Of a DNA stretch of 64,000 nt, positions 31,993 through 44,899 are shown in pieces (positions within the stretch are counted from its first letter, which is position 1; every line of letters begins with the position of its first letter). This DNA comes from Polytrichum commune (lineage: Eukaryota > Streptophyta > Polytrichopsida > Polytrichales > Polytrichaceae): assembly GCA_950295325.1 (NCBI GenBank), contig OX485809.1:24676001-24740000 (forward strand), read 5' to 3'. The notes under the pieces were generated by a model. That model made no database searches, was not told the origin of the DNA, and saw only the letters and a program-made list of their open reading frames with translations. Both the position numbers and the translations under genes were made by a program.

Positions 31993-32220
31993 GTAATAAT
32001 CTAGACGCCTATATTCGAGTAGTATGTGGTTAGATGTGGATCTCAAAACGGACACCAAAAAACATCATGTGTTCACAAAATATTGGACTATGTGCTCAAT
32101 ATATGCTAACCATTCTAGGTTCAATAGTCATCAACATAATTGGGGGGGCATGTATGATCATTTCATGAGCACAAGAATCTTCCTTTTGATAATACATAAG
32201 ATAATCATATGAGCTCCAAG
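31993..32220 (-). repeat. Interspersed repeat family F, copy upstream of the GDU-like gene
   Basis: The reverse complement matches the copies at 46535-46795, 47100-47350, 48755-48930 and 48945-49165: a GAGCTC start, AAGATTCTC, ATGATCAT..., AATGGTTA.CATAT, ACATGATG, and a TAGATCCACACCTAACCACA-like end. Non-coding. Confidence 0.65.
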
Positions 32221-34208
32221 TTTAGCAAATTAGGGCACGATTTGAATTTGCTAGTCAACTCGCACTAATTGCAGATTTCATATCCTACAAGAAGTGGGTG
32301 CAGAGAGAAAAGTATCCAAATAACACACATCTACGTTATGATCACTTGGCTTCACCATAAGATATTTTTCCATATGCATCATGTGGAAGCATATTTTTAT
32401 TTTAGCTTCAAGAATCAATTTCCAAGAACCATGGTCCTTGATCACATGCATGAATGCCATGGAGCATATACTCAAGTGGTAAGCTCTCATTAATGGACAC
32501 CTATCTTTGGAGGAAAAAAAGCCTTCTTCCATTTACCAAAAGTCAATTGGAGATATGAGCCCCCAAAGATATCTTTCTTAGGTTTTCCGGATTACCTAAA
32601 GCATATTTAATTTGCACTGGAATTTGGAATCTAACTACAGCTGCTTAACAATGTTCTGATAACAGCAGTTCTGATTCCATATTGATTTGATGAAACTCTC
32701 AGCTGACAAAGAGACAGGACCAACTCCCTGTCCAATTAACACCATAGCCAACAACCTAACCCTAGCAGAGCAAGTGAAAGGATGTTACTAGCAATTGTGT
32801 ACTCTGGTGGTACCAGGCGAATAAATTGCAGCTTTCCTCAAAAGTTGTCGACAGGAAGAAGTGAACATTACTCCATGTGATAAAGGACATTATTAATTGA
32901 TTTCCAAAGAATTTCTAAAGCATGGTCTCACGACTGACTGACTTCAAGAAGACAATAGCAGATTTCCGAAACTCGTTGGTCACAGCAAAAACTGAAGAAT
33001 CAGACAGACTCTCCAAAAGTGACACTAAATACTTGGTGGCATGAGCAATCGATAAATTCGAACCTTGCTCAGAGCAATCATCCAAATTCCATGTCCATCC
33101 ACTAATTCAGATGACAAGATGGCAGGTGTAATATTTACACAATTTTTTCTTGATCCACAAGTGGTGCCACCACATTTATACTAAACCTTTGAGATGGCAA
33201 TTTGCAATCCAACCGAAACAATTTCAAGCAGACAAAATCCAAGTCAGCAGAAGTATTCAAGAAAATCTGCTCAAAACTTTCGCAAACCCACAGTAATCCT
33301 ACAACACTTACAACTGAAGGCAGGAAAACAGAGGTGATGCAGCTGTAGTTTGGGTAGCAATTCAATTCAGCTCTCTCGACAGAGGGGAAAAAACATGGAC
33401 AAGAAAAGAAGACAAGATTGAGTACATACAACTTACTGGGTGGTGCAGCCGATGATCCAATTCCAAAGATCCCCCTAACCTAAAAACAATCCACTGCCCA
33501 CACTACTGGAGAGCCTTGAAATTCCCACTGAAAATCCCCAAACTGGCTCCTCTGCTGCTCCCACAGATTTTCTCCACACCCGAAAATTCAAGTGACTTCT
33601 TCAGGGTAACCCAACTTGAATGATACATCCTCCTGCAAAATAAAAAGTATTCACACACACACGCACACAGCCTAATTCAGATTCACCAACACGAACCCTG
33701 ATTAAAAAATCTTCCACCTTCCTTTCTTGCTTCCTTGGAAGACTCATCAGCTTCGTTTCCAAAAAAATCTGGCCACCTTCAAAACCTCAGAAAGAGACAC
33801 GTACACAGACAACCTACTCCTACTACTATTTACCTCCTGACGATGAAATTCAGGCTTGTGATTCCGGAATAGCAACTTGAATCCTTGAGAGGAAGTTTGC
33901 GTGACAGAAGAGGAAAGAAGATTGAAGCTCCTTTGAAGAAGCGGCCATGTTGTGGCATCTGTCAACAGCGGGGACACTAACTTCCAAATCTTTGCAATAT
34001 CATATTTATCATACGATACCATCGTCTGCTGTCTGCCATCTGATTAGAATCCGGAACTTGGCAATCCTGGAGTAAGGTAAGTTCAATTACCGGAGTGTGC
34101 GGTGAGATCCGGAGGTTGATTTCATCCCACGGATTGCACTGGCGTTGCATTAATGCTGGCAACACGACAGAGGTGCTGTCGACATTATTGGTCGTGGACG
34201 ATATTTGA

Positions 34209-34213
<5 letters not shown>
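32221..34213. other. Upstream region of the GDU-like gene, probable 5' UTR intron and leader
   Basis: No supported coding exon. Pyrimidine-rich stretches and minus-strand splice-like sites suggest a long leader intron for the minus-strand gene. The open frames at 33747-34022 and 33977-34246 look like leader sequence. Confidence 0.4.

Positions 34214-34240
<27 letters not shown>
34214..34240. repeat. (GA)n tract
   Basis: About 13 GA repeats, immediately upstream of a GCGGCATGG start context on the plus strand and within the presumed leader of the minus-strand GDU-like gene. GA tracts in plant promoters and leaders are bound by GAGA-binding (BPC) factors; here that is only an inference. Confidence 0.85.
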
Positions 34241-34244
34241 CGGC

Positions 34245-34301
34245 ATGGCCGCTGATGCGGCAGCCGACGCGGATGCCGCTGCCGCCAGCGCCTGGGCGGA
34301 G
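34245..34301 (+). CDS. Possible Ala-rich first coding exon
   Basis: An ATG in strong context opens 19 codons (MAADAAADADAAAASAWAE) of much higher GC than the surroundings, ending at a GCGGAG|GTAAAA donor. I find no convincing continuation downstream to 38.7 kb, so this may be an orphan exon, the start of a gene with a distant second exon, or a chance frame. Confidence 0.25.
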
Positions 34302-37300
34302 GTAAAAGGGAGTTTTTATTGTTTTTTACATGTGACTCTAACCTATACCTATGGCTTGGTTTATTAAAAATAACATGTATACATGATATCAAGTAATACC
34401 TAATCAACATCATGAATACGGCTTGGATTTTGCAATGTTTACATATTCTCATTTCTAAGCCCAAGGCAACGGACTACCGTTTTTGTTAAACGGAGTTTAT
34501 TTACGTGGTTTTGAGATTATCACTTGTTGTAAGGTGGTCCCTTATCGAAGGGTTCTTCTTTTTATCATGACTGAAATTAGGAGTAATAGATTATTGATTT
34601 TGTATCAATATGTTTAGATGTCCATAATTAACAAGTTTGAAGTCTTAATAAGGGCAGTCATGAGCACTTCCAATCCCACCCACCTACATAAGGGAGTTCA
34701 GAAAAGGCATGTATGACACTCTCCTCCTCCTCTGTTATCTATCCTCCTTTTGAGGCTCTTGGTGGTTGTGATCTCGGTTTGTAGAATATGTGTTTGTAAC
34801 TCTTGGTTTGCGGAGAGTTGTTTGTAGCGATTGGAATATGCTTTTAAAAGTTTAGAACATGCCTTCGTGATCTTTCTTATACCATTCTTGAATCTCCCAT
34901 AGTCTCCTAGTTTTTAATCAATATTAGATCCCTCTTGATCTTTCATCTCTCTTGGATCTCTCTTAAATTCTAGATATCATTCTTAGTTTCTAAATTATAT
35001 TGGATTTCTCTTAATCTCCTAACTCTGAAGCATTAGTGAATCTCTCATAGTCTCCTAGCTTTTGCTCATTATTGAATCTCACTTACTAGTCTCCCATTTG
35101 TCTCTTAGATCTCTTCTAAATATTAGACAACTCTCTTAGTTTCTTCACCTTGAATTATCATTGGATCTCTTTTAGTTTCCTTAATTTGAAATGTTATTGG
35201 ATCTCTTTTAATTTCTTAATTCTAAACTAAAATCGGATTTCTCTTAGTCTCTTAAATTTCTCTTTTGATCTTAAACCTCTCTTAGTTTCCAAAAAAAAAA
35301 ACACAAAATCACATCAAATACACACAAAAAATAGAAAAAAAACCCAATACAAACCAACACAACACAAAACACCACAATGTACAAAAACAAATTACACAAA
35401 AAACATAATAAAATGTAAAATAAAATAAAACAACAAAATAAACTAAAACAAAACAAAACAATAAACTTTAGAAACAATCTTAGTTGATATCCTAACTGTA
35501 GGTCCTTCAACACCTTAATTAAAGCTAATTTCCACCACAAATCAAGATATCATCAACTGTAACATGCATTCTCAATTAATATCCTAATCTTAGGTGTTTT
35601 AACACCTTAACCTAGAATATAGACTTATGTGCCTCATAGGTTGGGGTATCAACTGTGTACACTCTCTCAGTAGATACTCTACATAAAGGAATTTTAAAAC
35701 CTTAACTAAAATTTCAAGCTAATATCCACCGAAGGTTAATAAGATCATGTCAATTTTAATTATTAATATATTACTTTCTTTAATTCAATAAATATCAAAG
35801 CAGATAAAATAGATTTCCAAACACCTAGAATATGCAATAAATATGAAGTGCAAAGACAAATATAACATGTGTTTGAAAGCAATTCAAAAAAATACCATGT
35901 ACCATCAAATGCATTTAAACTTTTATTGCATGAAATAATTTACCAACAATAATAACATATGTAGGGTTAGAGTCACATAAAAAATAATGATGTTTAACAC
36001 ATCTAGTATGTTGGAATGTCAATAATAACAGGTGAAAAAAAATTTACTTAATACATATTATATGTTTGATGCATTACACAAACACCTAAATCCAAGCAAT
36101 TATATGTAAAAATCGATTTCTTTTTATGAAAATCAAATGAAAACATTACCCCTAAAATCCTACATCATAGGCAAACCCTAAATCCTACAAGATTACAAAT
36201 CATTCTAATATGTTTATACAATGAAATAACATGAATAAACAAATGAAAGATAACTCCGATGTTGTCGCTGATGTGAAATATGGGGTTGCTTTTTGCTTTT
36301 TAGTTGGTCTAAGTGTATTTATAATCTTAAAACAACATTACAAGGACTAGAAAGTTTTTATACACTTGTGTTCGTGACTTATAAGTGCAACATTAAATAT
36401 GCCAACCTCGATTTTTGTTTCTTTGTTATGATATGTGAAATGCATATGATGTATGTAATTTTTGGTTGTAAGAAATAATAATAATAATAATAATAATATT
36501 ATAGATATATGCCATTTATTGGTAATGAATGAAGCATAAATAATACAAAAAATGTTGGTTAAGGGTATTATCACATAATAGTACTAGGCTAGAGTATCAA
36601 TGTTACACTTTCCACTAGAATAAAGAGCAATCATGTTCTGGAGATTGGGTTAGGATATGGAGCAATTGGCATATGATTAAGGATATCAGCTATAACACAT
36701 ACTCTTGGTATAGACCTAATGTTATGATATCAACTAAAAGGATTGTGGTTTGACAATTCCATATAACAATACTCCACATGACATTATTAGAATAGTATGT
36801 TTATTATTAGAAGTCGATGCTTTCAATTTAAGTGTTTGGATTGCTACAATACAAAAAATAGAATTTCATGGAATAAAATATATCCACGATTTTCAACAAA
36901 ATGTAGATAAAAATATAGAAATCAATAGAGTTCCTAAGATATGAGCAATCAAACAAGCGAGGTGGATTGTTTCAATAAATTAATAAATGTAAGTCAACAA
37001 ACAATGTTATTTGATTGGTAAATTTAAAAAGAAAGATCCAAAACCATATCATGCACACCCTCTTCCCACTTTGCCTCAATAACTTTAGAAAACAACAACA
37101 TGAATTCATCATGTGCACATGCGTTGTTTTCTTTTTCATTGAAATTAATAAATAGGAGACAAAGAGGGCCTACCTGCAACTTGCACTGTACCTTTTGAAA
37201 CAAGATCCATCCCACCACCCGATGAGCTTACCCAAATTTGTTACTGGATGAGTTCACATATACATTGCGAATCCCTGGCCCATCAATACAACCTAACCTC

Positions 37301-38704
37301 TGTAATGTCTCCTTTTGTAATGTCACTCGCTTTTTTATATTCCAAAAGCCTAGATAAAAGATGTGTTCAATATAAATTTACCCTCTTGTTGTCACATGTC
37401 CCTTCCATACATCACATGTTTTGACACTAAAATAATCCACCAATTAATTCAAACCACGTGTTCGCACGCATCATGTTGTCATCATTGTAATTATTGTCAA
37501 TATTGCAATGTTGACATTGTGTTGTTTCATAATGTCACAAGCTACAATAACGCTCTATTATTGCGCATCCATGTTAACACTATAAACCCCTTGATTAAGG
37601 AGGTTAGAGGGTAGCATCAAATAACATGTTTGTTGTTAAATCAACCACACAATAGTTAGCATGACCACAGTCAATATGACGTCAATAAGGTGTTGACTAG
37701 GCATTGACTTGTCAGCCAAGTTGGCCAAATTGATTGTTTCTAACACATAACTGACACCTTGCTTCTTGTCATGTGTTTGATGTGAAATTGGATTTTGTCA
37801 AGCCATGTGACCGTGCGACACATCTTTGTGGTTGTTTAAACAAAATACGTGGTCGATTTAACAATTCCATATTAAAAAGATCCTAATTCCCAAATACGGC
37901 GATAGCATTTATGTGTTGCGACAAAGAGGTCTTAGAATACGTGGATAATTATATTTGGGTCATTTCAAATTCGTGAACATATTGATAGTACGGCATATAT
38001 ATGCTAGCATATTAATTTCTTCCATGTATGTAAATTGGAATGGTGTTGAAAACAAAAATATCGTCAAATATCCATATCATTTTGAGCTCAAAATTTGTTA
38101 AATTGTCATTATGTAGACCAAGTGCTAGAGTGGTGCCGGAGAAACCAATTCGATAACATACCAACACTTGTCGCAACAAACATCAACTAGAAACTCGTAT
38201 ATTTTCTCCACCAACTACTTGTCAAAAATTAAATAATTCATAGAAATAATTTTAAAAAAACTTGTTCTATCTTCTAGTACACCACCGTTTACTAGTGGAA
38301 AATCATTTATACACCCCCCCCCTCTAGCCAAACAATAGACAATGTGCTTGACAAGCTCATTTCCTAACTTGAAATTGGGGGGGGGGGGTGTTCTTTCCAA
38401 GAAACAAAATAATGAGCAGCAAATATCGAATGACAAGTGTCCCTAAAAATGTTGAGAATCAAGAAGCAACACCACATCCAACACAATGGGAGTCGATGCA
38501 ACAATCATTCACTTCAAGTGATTGGTCGCATGTTCATTATGACATTGTGGTCAAACTGCTCTGGTTACTTGTCAACCACAGTTGCCTTGATGCCCACTAT
38601 TGAACCATAAACTTTGTCTTGGCCCAATTACCCCCCTCTTCTCAAACCACCCTATGAAAAAACTTAGGAATCGTGACAACCATCTTCTCGGGTATTAGGT
38701 AAAA
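34302..38704. other. Non-coding AT-rich region with low-complexity tracts
   Basis: 34860-35280 is a degenerate pyrimidine-rich tandem (ATTGGATCTCTCTTAGTTTC-like units). 35290-35465 is an A/C-rich low-complexity tract. About 36475-36500 is an (AAT)n microsatellite. 38375-38390 is a G homopolymer run. No gene is recognisable. Confidence 0.5.
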
Positions 38705-38975
38705 ATGCATCCTTACAAAGGTATGGCTGATTCAACCCAACTCGATCTCACTAGACTATGTCGAAGTCGTTGTTGCTCATCCCAAGATCAAGTCTCCTCC
38801 AAAACAACAACAACAACAACAACAATTATGAGCTATATAAGTTCCGAAGCATTTCCGCCTCCGGCGACTCCGCCACGAATCTTTGGCCCTTACAATTAAG
38901 AAGCATGGTACGTAGCAATGCATTGGATGGATCACACCCTGCGCTTTTCACCCGCTTTTTTTAAAGAGCAAAAGG

Positions 38976-39257
38976 ATGTGCATTTATTGGAAGCCGACAA
39001 CGGCCGTGCCGAAAAAAAAATCCAACGCCGGCCATGATTTCTACAATGACGAGCACCCGGCCCCACAAACCCATTTACACTTGTCACACGGACTCTTGCA
39101 TGCTATAAGGTATATGTTGGCGTTATGTGGTTTGTTCTTCATGTTCGCCAACTTTTACCTTAAGGTACATGCGGCTAATTCGGTTAGCTTTCTTAATCGG
39201 ACACCTGTTTTGGTTCTTAATCAGCGGTACGATTGTTTTAATTTGGTGGGTGATTAA
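38976..39257 (+). CDS. Possible type II membrane protein exon (unrecognised)
   Basis: A 93-codon frame, richer in GC than its surroundings: a Lys-rich start, a hydrophobic segment (YMLALCGLFFMFANFYL) and then SVSFLNRTPVLVLNQRYDCF. The last part (from about 39179) is duplicated at 44906, where frame-breaking changes are present but a better GGTGG|GTGAGT donor survives. Together these suggest the first exon of a gene whose remainder is missing here. This copy reads into TAA. I cannot name it. Confidence 0.35.
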   Translation: MCIYWKPTTAVPKKKSNAGHDFYNDEHPAPQTHLHLSHGLLHAIRYMLALCGLFFMFANFYLKVHAANSVSFLNRTPVLVLNQRYDCFNLVGD

Positions 39258-39807
39258 TACATGGTGATTTAGTTGTTGCCTTGATGATATTTGGGTTAGT
39301 CACCTTCGCGAAAGTCAGACTACACCCACCATCCTCCATCGTTAGGAGTGCTATCCACTAAGCTATGACACGCTTGATTTTTGTGCATGAGGTGGGTAGA
39401 TTAGGAGGCGGCATGTGGATGTGAGGTGGTGACTAACTTGTATTGTGGGTATTCTACAATGAAAAAACAATTCGGCAACATTTCATCTTACATGTCACCA
39501 CTTTAGAGACATGACACAACCAATATTGGCATTAAACTTGGTTTTCATTGGCAAATGACCCATGTAGAATTTTTTAATGGTGTTGTCTGCTTACATAACA
39601 TTGAATGATGAAAGAGTCCCCCCCCCACCCCTCCCCTATAACACTACATTGGGCAGTAGAGAATCTTTGATTCCAGAGCTTAGATCAACACTTTCTTCAA
39701 CTAGGATTTCAACGATTTCAAATTGTTTTGCCCTAATTTGCAACTGCTAACCTGCTCAACCTTCTAATGCTCGAATCCATTGGTTAGATGATTCCATAGA
39801 GTTGGAG
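39175..39807 (+). repeat. Segmental duplication G, copy 1
   Basis: About 630 bp in direct orientation with 44900-45528, including the exon-like GGTTAGYTTTCTTAATCGG start, a tRNA-like stretch and a segment from about 39508 that is identical for more than 60 bases in both copies. Confidence 0.8.
39301..39373 (-). pseudogene. tRNA-like sequence (SINE head or tRNA pseudogene), copy 1
   Basis: On the minus strand, TAGCTTAGTGGATAGCACTC resembles a tRNA D-arm/box A. A CTCCTAA loop follows, and 25-30 bases later comes GTAGTCTGACTTTCGC, resembling a T-arm/box B. Total length is about 73 nt. The acceptor stem pairs poorly, so a functional tRNA is unlikely. Confidence 0.45.
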
Positions 39808-42800
39808 GTGTCCACATTAGCCTCATCTACCTTATTACATTTACGCAACAAAACTTGTGTTGCACTAGCAAATTTATGATGAAAGATATGCAAAGACCGG
39901 ATTGAAAATCGGATATCCCTTGACTTAGTTGTGGTTATAAGAAGTGCATGTTTGTTGATTTCTTAACTAGATACATAGGTCCTCCCAATTGTGTTCACTA
40001 TCATAACATTAAGTAGCAAGCCTGGAATGACCTTCTCAAAAGAGCAAATGTAGTGTTGCCTTTGAGTTTTACTTAAGCTATTTTAAATCTATTTGGGTAG
40101 TAAATTTCAATGCTTACAATTAATTATGTCAGTTTCTAAGACAAAACTAATGTCAAGTGGTGGCAAAGGTTCTAATCTAAGCTAAATTATGATCTAAACA
40201 AATCTAAATAGCTATAAAGCAACGGGAAAGTTGGTGAGGTAAACAAGGTAGTTGCACTTTCTAGAAAAGTCTCCCGACACCCGCATTGGAAACCTCTTTG
40301 ATACCTTTTTGAAGCTACTATAATTGACTAATCATCCATTCTTTCACCCTTGCTTTGCAAGCTTTTCCCTTCTTGTCGAGGTAATATTACGGGTACTCAA
40401 AGGGTAGACTCCTAGCATTGCTACTTTGCATGGATTTGCATACTTCCTTATAAACAATGATTGTTCTATGTGGAGGAATGGTATGAGTGTTTATGCAATA
40501 GAAAATTACAATGTATAATGCAAAGCATTTTATATGAGCCCCTTCCTCACCCTTTCACATGATATCTTGCAAACACTGGCCTCAAGAGTTGTGTGTATCA
40601 CTCATTGAACTTGAGACTTTTAAGAAAATTTCAAACCATTCAAGTAAGCAATATACTAGAGACTTGTAAGTAATAAGCTTAAGACTTGTGCACTATAAAT
40701 CTGTCTTGTAGCTATTGAGTACGGGGTAGTCAAATTATAGTTGAAGACATAGTCCAATCTCAAATTTTAAACATGTGCCTTTATGGTGTTTGTTCTATGA
40801 TCCTCACTAAACTACACACTAATCAATTAAAAGTGCCCATTTTTTTACAAAAGAAAAAACTAAATGACACCTGCACACCTTAATGATGTAGTGAAAACGT
40901 AAAAAAAAATCTCAACTACTAAAGAATTCTACCTACTTTGACTGTTTATGAATATGTTCTTTGAAACGTTCTACTTGGCAGTCTTATATTGCTCGATATC
41001 AACTCAAATTGCATGTGAAAATTATAGTTCAACATCAATAAGATGGATTAGGAAGCACCTTTCAATATACACATGCACCTTTTAAGGTGAGGAACAAGGA
41101 CTTACAATCAAATAAAATCAAATGAACATCGACAACTTATGGTTGATGACGCCATTGAGTGCACGTTCATCCTCTCCTATCCATGGAAAAGGGTTTACCC
41201 CTATTTCTTTTGGTATAGGGTTATTACCCACCATTTGATAGGGGAGGGGCACTGTAATTAAAGGTCCTAAATTGTAACATCAAGTTCTAAGTAAGATCTA
41301 AAATACCATATTGGACTCAATTTTGATGACACAACATGTGGCTTGGATTTTAGGATCTCAAGAGAAGTGCAGAGGAGGGTAGTGGGGTAATTTGGTAAAT
41401 TTGACGTGTGTGCTTAAGTGCATACTCTAGTCAGTAGTGGGACATGTTGAGGGTGTGTGGTCCAGTGGAGAGGAAAATTTTGGTCACCCACGTGAGATGT
41501 TTTGTGAGTGTAACCTTCTTGTAGTGTTGATGTGCATGTTTGGGTGACTTTGAGTGACCATCGTGATCACCTACACAAATGAGAAAAATGAGAATAGAAT
41601 CATCTATCTAATGACATCACAAAGCTTTAATTTTTGTACAGGCTAAAGGACCTAATTGTACCATAATGGGACCCTCAATTTTAAATGATTAGATTTTGCT
41701 CATAATTGTTTTTTAGCACTTGTTTTACCCCCCATACGTAGGTATTGAAAATGTTGTTCGCTTCCAAAGCTTGATCATACATTAAATTCAATAAATGGTT
41801 TTCCTCTATGCCTCATGAAGTTTTCACATTTCAAGAGACATTTATGATAATTTTGATTAGTTCAATCATATTAAGATTGCAAATTTTCACTATTCTATAA
41901 CACATGTCATTTCAAAATGTATCATTCTTCTCATCAAAGCAATGAGATTTGTGAACATCATGAGTTTTAAAGTTTTAATTACTATGAGATGATCATCATA
42001 TATTTAATTTATAGTACATTTTTTATCCTTGAATTTTCCTCATGGCAACTTTTCATTTATGTAAATCATCAAATAAATAACCCTTGGAAACACTTCATAA
42101 TGCAAAGACCCTTCACCCCTCATGCCTTTGTCTATTTGTTCGAAAGAGAGTTGAGAGAAAGATCAATATTGGACCTAGGTAGTCTATGAGAGGCCACTCA
42201 AGGAGACAAGCTGAGAGCATGATGCCTTTGAGGTGGTGACATAGAACTTAGAAATAAACAAAAATCTTATTGGTCATTTTGAGACAACTGATTTAAAATC
42301 GACATGCCTTAAGTATCTATTCATATCTTGAGTGCTTCATTTGCATTTATATTGGGTAGTAGCTAGAACTGGAAGTTTGTTTCGAGCATAATAGACATTA
42401 CAAGCTTGTTTGAATTTGAAGATTTTCAAAGAATTTTTGGAGAACTAATTTGTCACATACATCATTCTCATCTCATTGCATGATATGTTATAATATTATA
42501 CCATTTTTTGTATAAGATTGTATTGGTGGATATTTGGCCTTTGTCTAGAATTGGGCGCATCTATCTATGGATCTATGATGTTATAAATACTATGGTGGAT
42601 AATTTATTTCTTTATACTTTTGTGTATGTCCTATTTGCATTTATGCATTGGTGTGCGCACAATAGCTTCTAGTAGTGAAAGTTGCATGTCCATAGAGGAC
42701 AATGGCTACATGACAACCACTCTAAAAAATTAAAACGCCCTGCATTGCTACCCAAAATCAAAGAAGCCCCCAAATTCGCTTTTTGAGGTCGCCTTTTGAA

Positions 42801-42906
42801 GTGTATGGAAGTACCTTACATGAGCATGCATTCGAAGAGGCTCTTTACTTCTGCATGCAAGTTGCTTCCTCATGGCAATAATAATAATAATAACAATTTT
42901 ACCACA
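39808..42906. other. Non-coding region, nothing recognised
   Basis: AT-rich, only short open frames, no family-level similarity seen on either strand. Confidence 0.4.
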
Positions 42907-43061
42907 CTATCATAACATTATTCAGATCCATAACAATGTTTTGTGGGATAAATAGTATTCCACATAATATTTTCCACATTCATATTAAATATGGGAAATA
43001 TTATGTGAAATACTATCAATCCCACAAAACACTGGTATGGATCTGAATAATGTTATGATAG
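42907..43061. repeat. Long near-perfect inverted repeat
   Basis: CTATCATAACATTATTCAGA at 42907 pairs with TCTGAATAATGTTATGATAG ending at 43061. The arms of about 70 bp continue inward through TTTTGTGGGAT/ATCCCACAAAA and AATATT.CCCA-type pairing to a short centre. Probably a small foldback MITE; transcription would give a hairpin. Confidence 0.85.
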
Positions 43062-44899
43062 CTTGCTAATTGAAATGACATATAAGAATCATTTTCTGCA
43101 CATTGTTGCCATGCTTTGTTATCACATTGGTTGGAACCATGCAGACTACCAGTTGGAAATTACATTTCAATATTGAAGGGTGTGGCTGGACCAAAGAGAC
43201 ACTAGTGTGGTAATCCTACATGCGTGACCCAACAAACCTTTCACAAGATGCTACATGATTGTGATCCATATATGAGACCCAATGTTTTCAAGTTTGGCAA
43301 TCTATTGCCAAGTGGCAATTCTAATAATAATACAAAAAAACATCCTTCAATTCTCCATGTTAAAGTGAACAAATGTTGTCCCCTGTCACTTTAGAGGTAC
43401 AAGTAGCCACATTTTTTAGTTATATAACTCAAAATAATGATAATGATTCATATTAAAGTTACTAATAAGGTGGATCACGATGTTTTCATACATATATTTG
43501 CAAACTACATGATTTACATTCATAGAAAGTACATTCTAAAGTTTGTAGAATCTATTGTCATGATTATCAATTTTCAGAAAGTGAAGATGAAGTGCACCTT
43601 AAGAAAAATCATAACAAATTTTGATATGAAGTAGGTTTTCACTCAAATCCACCACCCAGTTTAGGTACCACTTAGTACGTATCACCATAATAATACTAAC
43701 GAGGCACACATTTTGTACTATGTTGGGTTGAAACCCATTGGAGGGTTTCATTGTCTCAAAATGACTTTTTGTATTAAATTGAGCCCTACTTCCCTTACTA
43801 TATATGGAAACTATCCCATAATGGAAGGGCATACCACTTTTCTTGTTCACTTTACCATGCTTTGGCCTTTTACCGATGGATAACATCACCATAAATCTCC
43901 CAAATCATAAAACTGGATGAAATGGCTAGAATTGAGATGAATGTGTACAATTTTGGATGGAAATTTTACATTATCATCCACATGTGGCTTCATCACTCCA
44001 AAGATTGTAGCCAACGCTTCACTCTTCAAAATCCCACTTGTGTGGAGTGATGTGACAGGGGACTAATCCTATGAATGTGCAGAACCGACAGTTAGTTACA
44101 GATGAACCGGTTGAATTTGAGAAATGACCGGTTGAAGTTCAAGACTTCAGAAAAATTACCCATCACTTTAGAGGAGGAATTTATGGAATATGCCTCAAAT
44201 TAATATAGAAAAACCGAAGGATGTCAAGTTGTCAACATGTAACTGGTTGGACTTGCAAACACTAGGATCTCAACCGATTATATATGCCCAAAAATCTCCC
44301 CAATCTTCTGGAAGTTATCCCATTCATTAAAAGCTCCCACAGCACGGAAACCTCTGCAGCAATTTGAGTTTCCTTGTCGAAATTGCTCCATAGATGGGGG
44401 TCTTTTAATGAAACTTTCCAGGCAAAGGTACTGGATATAATTAAGTAGCAGATTGTAGTCAAGACAAGTTTTGATCTGCAAGGAAACCAGTGTCGAAACT
44501 TGAGAGTCAGAATCAGATCCTGCATGTCAGCAGGATTATTAAATCTCAGAGTCCAACTTCAGGCTCAACCAGCTGCTGGAGTTTTCCAGACTCCAGTCCC
44601 ATTTTTTGCATGTCAGGACTCGGGAGTTGTGTATCTCTCAGCCCTTGACCTTCTTCCAAATTTCTACGCTCACTTACAGGAGCTGAAATGTGGTCATAAA
44701 TACATCAACACATGCAACTTTCAACGAGACTGACAAGACTGACACCTCTCTTGATGATCGGACTGATTCCTTGACTTGAATCTCTCTTGACTCTTGAGGA
44801 CCTATGATGAGTACAGTACGCCAATGCCTGACGATTTTCTCTGGAGTGCAATTTCGATCGAAAGTTTTACAGATTCACTTGCTCGTAAGGTAGATGAGG
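43062..44899. other. Non-coding region, nothing recognised
   Basis: Short open frames (for example minus strand 44262-44525) have no recognisable product. I cannot exclude an isolated small exon. Confidence 0.4.

Noticed and set aside
35271-35540. 89-codon Phe/Cys-rich minus-strand frame
   Set aside because: It comes entirely from the A/C-rich low-complexity tract at 35290-35465.
39301-39373. Functional tRNA gene
   Set aside because: Acceptor and T stems do not pair well and the duplicated copy differs at key positions, so it is listed only as tRNA-like.
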